Made by a program: the position numbers and the translations under genes. The notes beneath the pieces were generated by a model, which did not search any database, had not been told where the DNA came from, and saw only the letters and a program-made list of their open reading frames with translations. From Antitrichia curtipendula (lineage: Eukaryota; Streptophyta; Bryopsida; Hypnales; Leucodontaceae): a DNA stretch of 64,000 bases. The stretch's first letter is position 1. Each line of letters begins with the position of its first letter. Location of the stretch: positions 1,984,001-2,048,000 of the forward strand of contig OX579637.1 of the NCBI GenBank assembly GCA_951230915.1, written 5' to 3'. Of this stretch, positions 60,420 through 64,000 are shown one piece after another.

Positions 60420-61315
60420 GAATGTAGCTCATGACACTCAAGCGTGCATTGTATGCATAGAAGGCATGCCAAAAAGAATGTCCAGTGCACGGTACCCTGT
60501 GTTGACAATGACGTTGTTTGTAGCAAGCTTCAACTCGAAATTAGCATCGTGCATGACCAATGATGTAGTAGCTGCAATTGAAAGCCTTCCGTTACTTTGT
60601 TTGGGTCGTTGTCCTCATCGACAATGTGTCGTAAATGTCCATCTAGGCAAGCTTCTTTACACATGTCAAGGAATACGGCCTAAATAAGAAGTACTTGCAG
60701 GAGGCGTCTTGTACAACGTAAGCAACAAAATCACTGCTGCATGTTGACGTCTACAACAACGTCATCGACAGTGACATTCAAAAAATCCCTGGCTTAGTCA
60801 TGTCATGACAAATGTCTTTGGGAAGACGACATCGTTGCTCCAAGGCACTTTCTTAATGAACAACCTATGTCATGGGACGTCTCAAAAAACGTAATCATGT
60901 CTAATAAGACGTCATTCCTAATAGTAGTTCATGGCCAGGAAAACTTCACAATGACTACCATGTGTAGTATACTATCTACCAAGTCAAAATTTTTGACCTC
61001 CACATCATCTACCATGTCAGATGCGGTAAACATGAAAAAAAATATTACATGGCAGTGCCTGTCCAAGTAGCACCTACATGGCACTTAGATGCCCTCTACG
61101 TGTTGACCTCTTATGACCTCACAAGACATTGTTTTCAACGACGATTTTGGAAAAACATACTGGAAAATGATGTGTCTTCTGAAATTTGCACATGTTTTTA
61201 CCCTGTCAAGTCAAATAGATTTTAGGAGACATCAATGTTGATTCTTTCCTTGTCAAGCACAACGCATTTTCACGTTTTCTGAGACGTTTACAAAAAAGCC
61301 CGTTTTCTTGTAGTG
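60420..61315. mobile_element. CACTA-element fragment with right terminus
   Basis: The right end, on the complement, is CACTACAAGAAAACGGGC (61298-61315), a canonical CACTA terminus. Inside are subterminal GACGTC/AACGTC words (60700, 60751, 60771, 60877, 60910) and CATGTCAG/ACATGGCA words. No matching left end with CACTACAAGAAAA was found, so the element is probably truncated on the left. Frames here show no transposase. Confidence 0.6.
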
Positions 61316-61399
61316 AAGAGTAGGTGTAGCCGACTCAGTCACATTCAGCTAGCAAAGACGACTAGGATAAAGTAATAACTTCATATACGATGGGCAGAG

Positions 61400-62500
61400 A
61401 TTTATCTTCTGCAGTACTTGAAAAAGGGAATATTGCACAAGAGAACACTTCATGAGCAATATTTGTACAACCTCTTGTTGTAATGGAATTAGTGGAGGTC
61501 CCTCATCCAGATGAAGATGAAGTATTGCAACATGTGCATGCGTGTTGCGAAAGAGATGCGTATGACAGAGTGGATGGAGAGATCCAAATAGAAGTGGAAG
61601 GGGCACCACAAATACTAGTAGAAAACGCAGGAATTTTGACATAATTTTGTTGATTTGGTCGTGTTGTCCCGGTCATTGTTTTATTGATTTCAACAAAAAT
61701 TTATTAATTTTAATACGACCAAATCAACAAAATTATGTCAAAATTCCTGCGTTTTCTACTAGTGAGATGATGGCATTGCCATGCCCGGAAGAAGAACCAA
61801 TAGTGTAGGAACATTGTGAAACTATTGTTTGTCCATAAACCACTACATAAATGAAAGCATTTTACAAAGCTAATTTGGAGATGCTTAGAGAAGAGCTGCC
61901 AAAAAAGAAGAATGTCAACTTCTTTGCAACCAAAACATGGGAGATTTGGATTGTTACTATGTGTTTGATCTTTGAGCACAAAATGAAAGTGGGCAAGTGG
62001 CTATGTCTAAGCAACAAAGTGACTTAGAGGACTTGGAAGCATTTCATCTCAAGTTCTTTAGTCGGTTGGATAGAGGATCTAGCTCAACTACCAATGTAGT
62101 GGCACAAGAGCGGCTTGCTAAAATTATGGAAGAGTATAAGTTGGAAGAAGTGCGGCGCGACAATGAAAATAGAAGCGTGCATGAGGCCCATACAAAGTTA
62201 AATTACTTAAATGAAATTGCAGATCAAGCTCCCCTTGATCGTGTTACGCTTGAAACATCTCAAATGGAAGTATTTGAGCTAAAGAAGAAGTTAGCTGCTT
62301 CTTTTAAATTGGAAGAAAACTTGGAACTGAACAAGGCGCTATTGAAAATGCACATAGATTGTTTAAGATCATTCCAAAGAATTTGGCAGCGAGATTGTCG
62401 ATCACAGGGTCTAGATGTAAGTATCCTTACAACACCTGAATGTTGTAAAATGGTTCAAAATATCATCCCAAGGGATTTTAGTATGTTGTTACAACTAAGG
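61400..62500 (+). pseudogene. Coiled-coil protein gene split by a MITE
   Basis: Before the MITE a frame reads MELVEVPHPDEDEVLQHV and ends EVEGAPQI (about 61480-61612). After it, decayed sequence with ELPKKKNVNFFATKTW follows, and from 61997 an open frame reads about 190 codons. The later part has helix-forming stretches (AQERLAKIMEEYKLEEVRR; VFELKKKLAASFKLEENLEL). It runs to about 62500 before retroelement sequence takes over. I do not recognise the protein. The long open 3' part suggests a younger remnant than its neighbours. Confidence 0.45.
61613..61764. mobile_element. 152-bp CACTA-type MITE with 50-bp terminal inverted repeats
   Basis: The left arm (61613-61662) starts TACTAGTAGAAAACGCAGG. 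The right arm (61715-61764) is its inverse and ends CTACTAGTG. The two arms differ only at the first base. The 52-base middle is unpaired. It interrupts the coiled-coil gene. A further copy of the terminus is at 23255-23283. Confidence 0.85.
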
Positions 62501-62502
62501 TA

Positions 62503-64000
62503 TCCGGATTTTCTTATTTGTTCCAAAAAATCCAAACAACCTATCCAGTCTCTTACTCTCTTCCAGTTTTAGATATAGCCTGGAACTCAAGCCGGATCCA
62601 GCCCTTTCCGAATCGTGGTTACGTCTCTCCAAATTACTGGTCTATTCCTCTATTTTACCCTTAGAGGGTCCACTCTTGATCTTTTAGAGGGATAGGGACT
62701 TCACCACTCAACATCTTGACGTTCTCCACTCTCACTAAACAAACAAATAATAAGTTGTGATAGAGAAGGGAAATTAGTACCCTCACAACTTTGCGGATGG
62801 CCTATTCGGAAAACAGGTCACTCAAAGCTACGTCTAGTATCCTTCACTACGACAATAGATCAAAGACATCCAGAGTTGATAGAGGATTGTTTCCTAGTTG
62901 TTAGACTGATCATGTGATTAGTAGATGCGAGAACCTAAAATACCAAATTCTATTACTTTGTAATAGACTTAAATTAAAGACATTTCATTTGTTTATTTTT
63001 TTTTTTGTTTTTAGGATAGAAGTAGAAAGTTTAGTAGATTTTCAGATTAGCAACTATAGTATCTCTTAAAATAGATAAAATGATTAAGCTGGATCTTTAT
63101 TCTTTCCATCTTGGACCGAAAATCGGAAACCAATATGGGATCCCTAACAAGATTCCCAAGTATCCGGAAATTGTCAAACCGGTATTGGAAGTAGAAACCG
63201 AGAGCTAACGGTCACTACCGGATAAGTAGGAGAGCCATTAAACGGAAACTATTTTCTAGTAAAGAAGAGAACAATAATTTTCAATAGTAGAAAAATCAGA
63301 TGGAAAATAGAGGAGATGGGGTTCTGTAGCAGCCTCCCCATTCCATCTTCTCACCCTGGTGTTCTCTGCTTGTGAGTGAGTGTTTTTCAAGTGAGTGTGG
63401 CGCTGGAGCTAGGAGGAATGTAAGTTTTTGATTCTGGTTCCTGATGAGTGGATGTTAGACTACCTGTCTCTTTGAGAAGGAGTAGTAGTGCAAAGCAATT
63501 ATTTAGAGGAAGGAATTGAGAGTTTGTAAACCATTCCAAGTGGTTTGAGAGCCATGGTGAAGGCTGAGGTGAGTGAGGAGCCACTTTCAGTTACATTCCG
63601 GTCAGTGACACTGGGACTGCCCAAGAACCTGAAGGAGAAGGCGCTCTTACGGGAGGATTTGCTGGGTCTCGAATGTGATGGCTTCATAAGAAACACTATA
63701 AGAAACCCGTGTTTTTTTTTACGTCCAAAATTTGAACGTCCACTTTTATGGACATCAAACATAACATTAGGATGCTAGTTTTGATATCAAAACTTCCTCG
63801 GTGCGCCTTCTTCAAACTGCTACCGCCTTGATTCACCATTGCACAGTCTTGTCGGGGCGTCGACTGCTGCATGTAAAAGAAGTCTTCCAGATGGGCCCGA
63901 GCTGGATTCAACAAGACTCCAATCTGGTCGATGAGGTCTCTATGGATCTTCAAACCTGACATCGTAAATGTCCTTGCTACACTTGATTGAGGTAGCAAAA
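62503..64000 (-). mobile_element. Nested retroelement fragments
   Basis: 62503-62930 and 63797-63998 match the family at 43487-46830 (shared GAGGGTCCAC-type and CTCACAACTTT-CGGATGGCCTA words; NQGGSSLKK on the minus strand). Between them, 62959-63692 matches the LTR at 54876 on the plus strand, so the gag-family LTR inserted into the older family. A GC-richer frame at 63555-63700 (MVKAEVSEEPLSVTF) is open but unrecognised. Confidence 0.55.
63694..63794. mobile_element. CACTA-like fragment with a perfect palindrome
   Basis: CACTATAAGAAACCC resembles a CACTA terminus and is followed by ACGTCC words. At 63777-63794 AGTTTTGATATCAAAACT is a perfect 18-base palindrome. It lies exactly at the gap between the two retroelement matches. 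Confidence 0.35.

Noticed and set aside
60466..60687. 73-codon plus-strand frame
   Set aside because: Lies within the CACTA subterminal region, with no recognisable domain or conservation.
1..64000. CRISPR arrays, tRNA or rRNA genes, telomere repeats
   Set aside because: I looked for regularly spaced identical repeats, tRNA-like cloverleaf segments and TTTAGGG runs and found none that I can support.

Overview
This window looks like nuclear DNA from a land plant with a large, repeat-rich genome. The signs are plant-type GT-AG introns inside the decayed genes, Ty3/gypsy retroelements with plant-style protein motifs, CACTA elements and MITEs. The large decayed retroelement ORFs remind me of those in gymnosperm and fern assemblies, but that is recall and I cannot name the species. 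I see no intact host gene. Nearly every recognisable coding stretch carries stop codons or frameshifts, so I read the window as layers of old mobile-element insertions.

Layout. 1-5123 (+, GC-richer): a DNA-methyltransferase-like pseudogene (1-2712), an FCP1/NIF-type phosphatase-like gene with an almost open main exon (2955-4193), and a last exon (4489-5123) that has a sister at 58762-59397. 5960-7639 (+): a badly decayed methyltransferase-like gene of a second family. 7640-15640: a Ty3/gypsy element on the minus strand, cut in two inside RNase H by a giant solo LTR (8269-13098) and cut again by a CACTA-type element (14412-15476). 15640-20640: AT desert with a mariner-like MITE, a TTAA-flanked MITE and one orphan exon-like island. 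20640-26310: a BED-finger mobile element, small repeats and a degenerate tandem array. 27575-29402 (-): a RING-like pseudogene. 29736-34115: a second copy of the giant LTR with perfect 5-bp target duplications. 36085-38360: an unrecognised mobile element with GGGCGGGGATG-type repeats. 39848-52540 (-): a large DNA-transposon block with a DDE-type transposase (48774-51336), a ParB-like gene (46836-48200) and a DNA-methyltransferase-like gene (39848-43399), invaded by a GC-rich retroelement (about 43487-46830). 54876-58200 (+): 5' LTR, primer-binding site and gag of a gypsy element. 58762-64000: the sister last exon, CACTA fragments, a coiled-coil pseudogene split by a 152-bp MITE, and two nested retroelement fragments.

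The most interesting signal is the repeated association of bacterial-style DNA-methyltransferase-like genes (two families, three loci), a ParB-like domain, a DDE-type transposase and a phosphatase-like protein. These genes also share palindromic motifs of the form TCAGCTCRARTCGAGCTGA in their non-coding parts, at both 1-4400 and 51390-51910. I infer a family of large eukaryotic DNA transposons that carried their own methylation-related proteins. The methyltransferase motif that is normally DPPY is changed in every copy.
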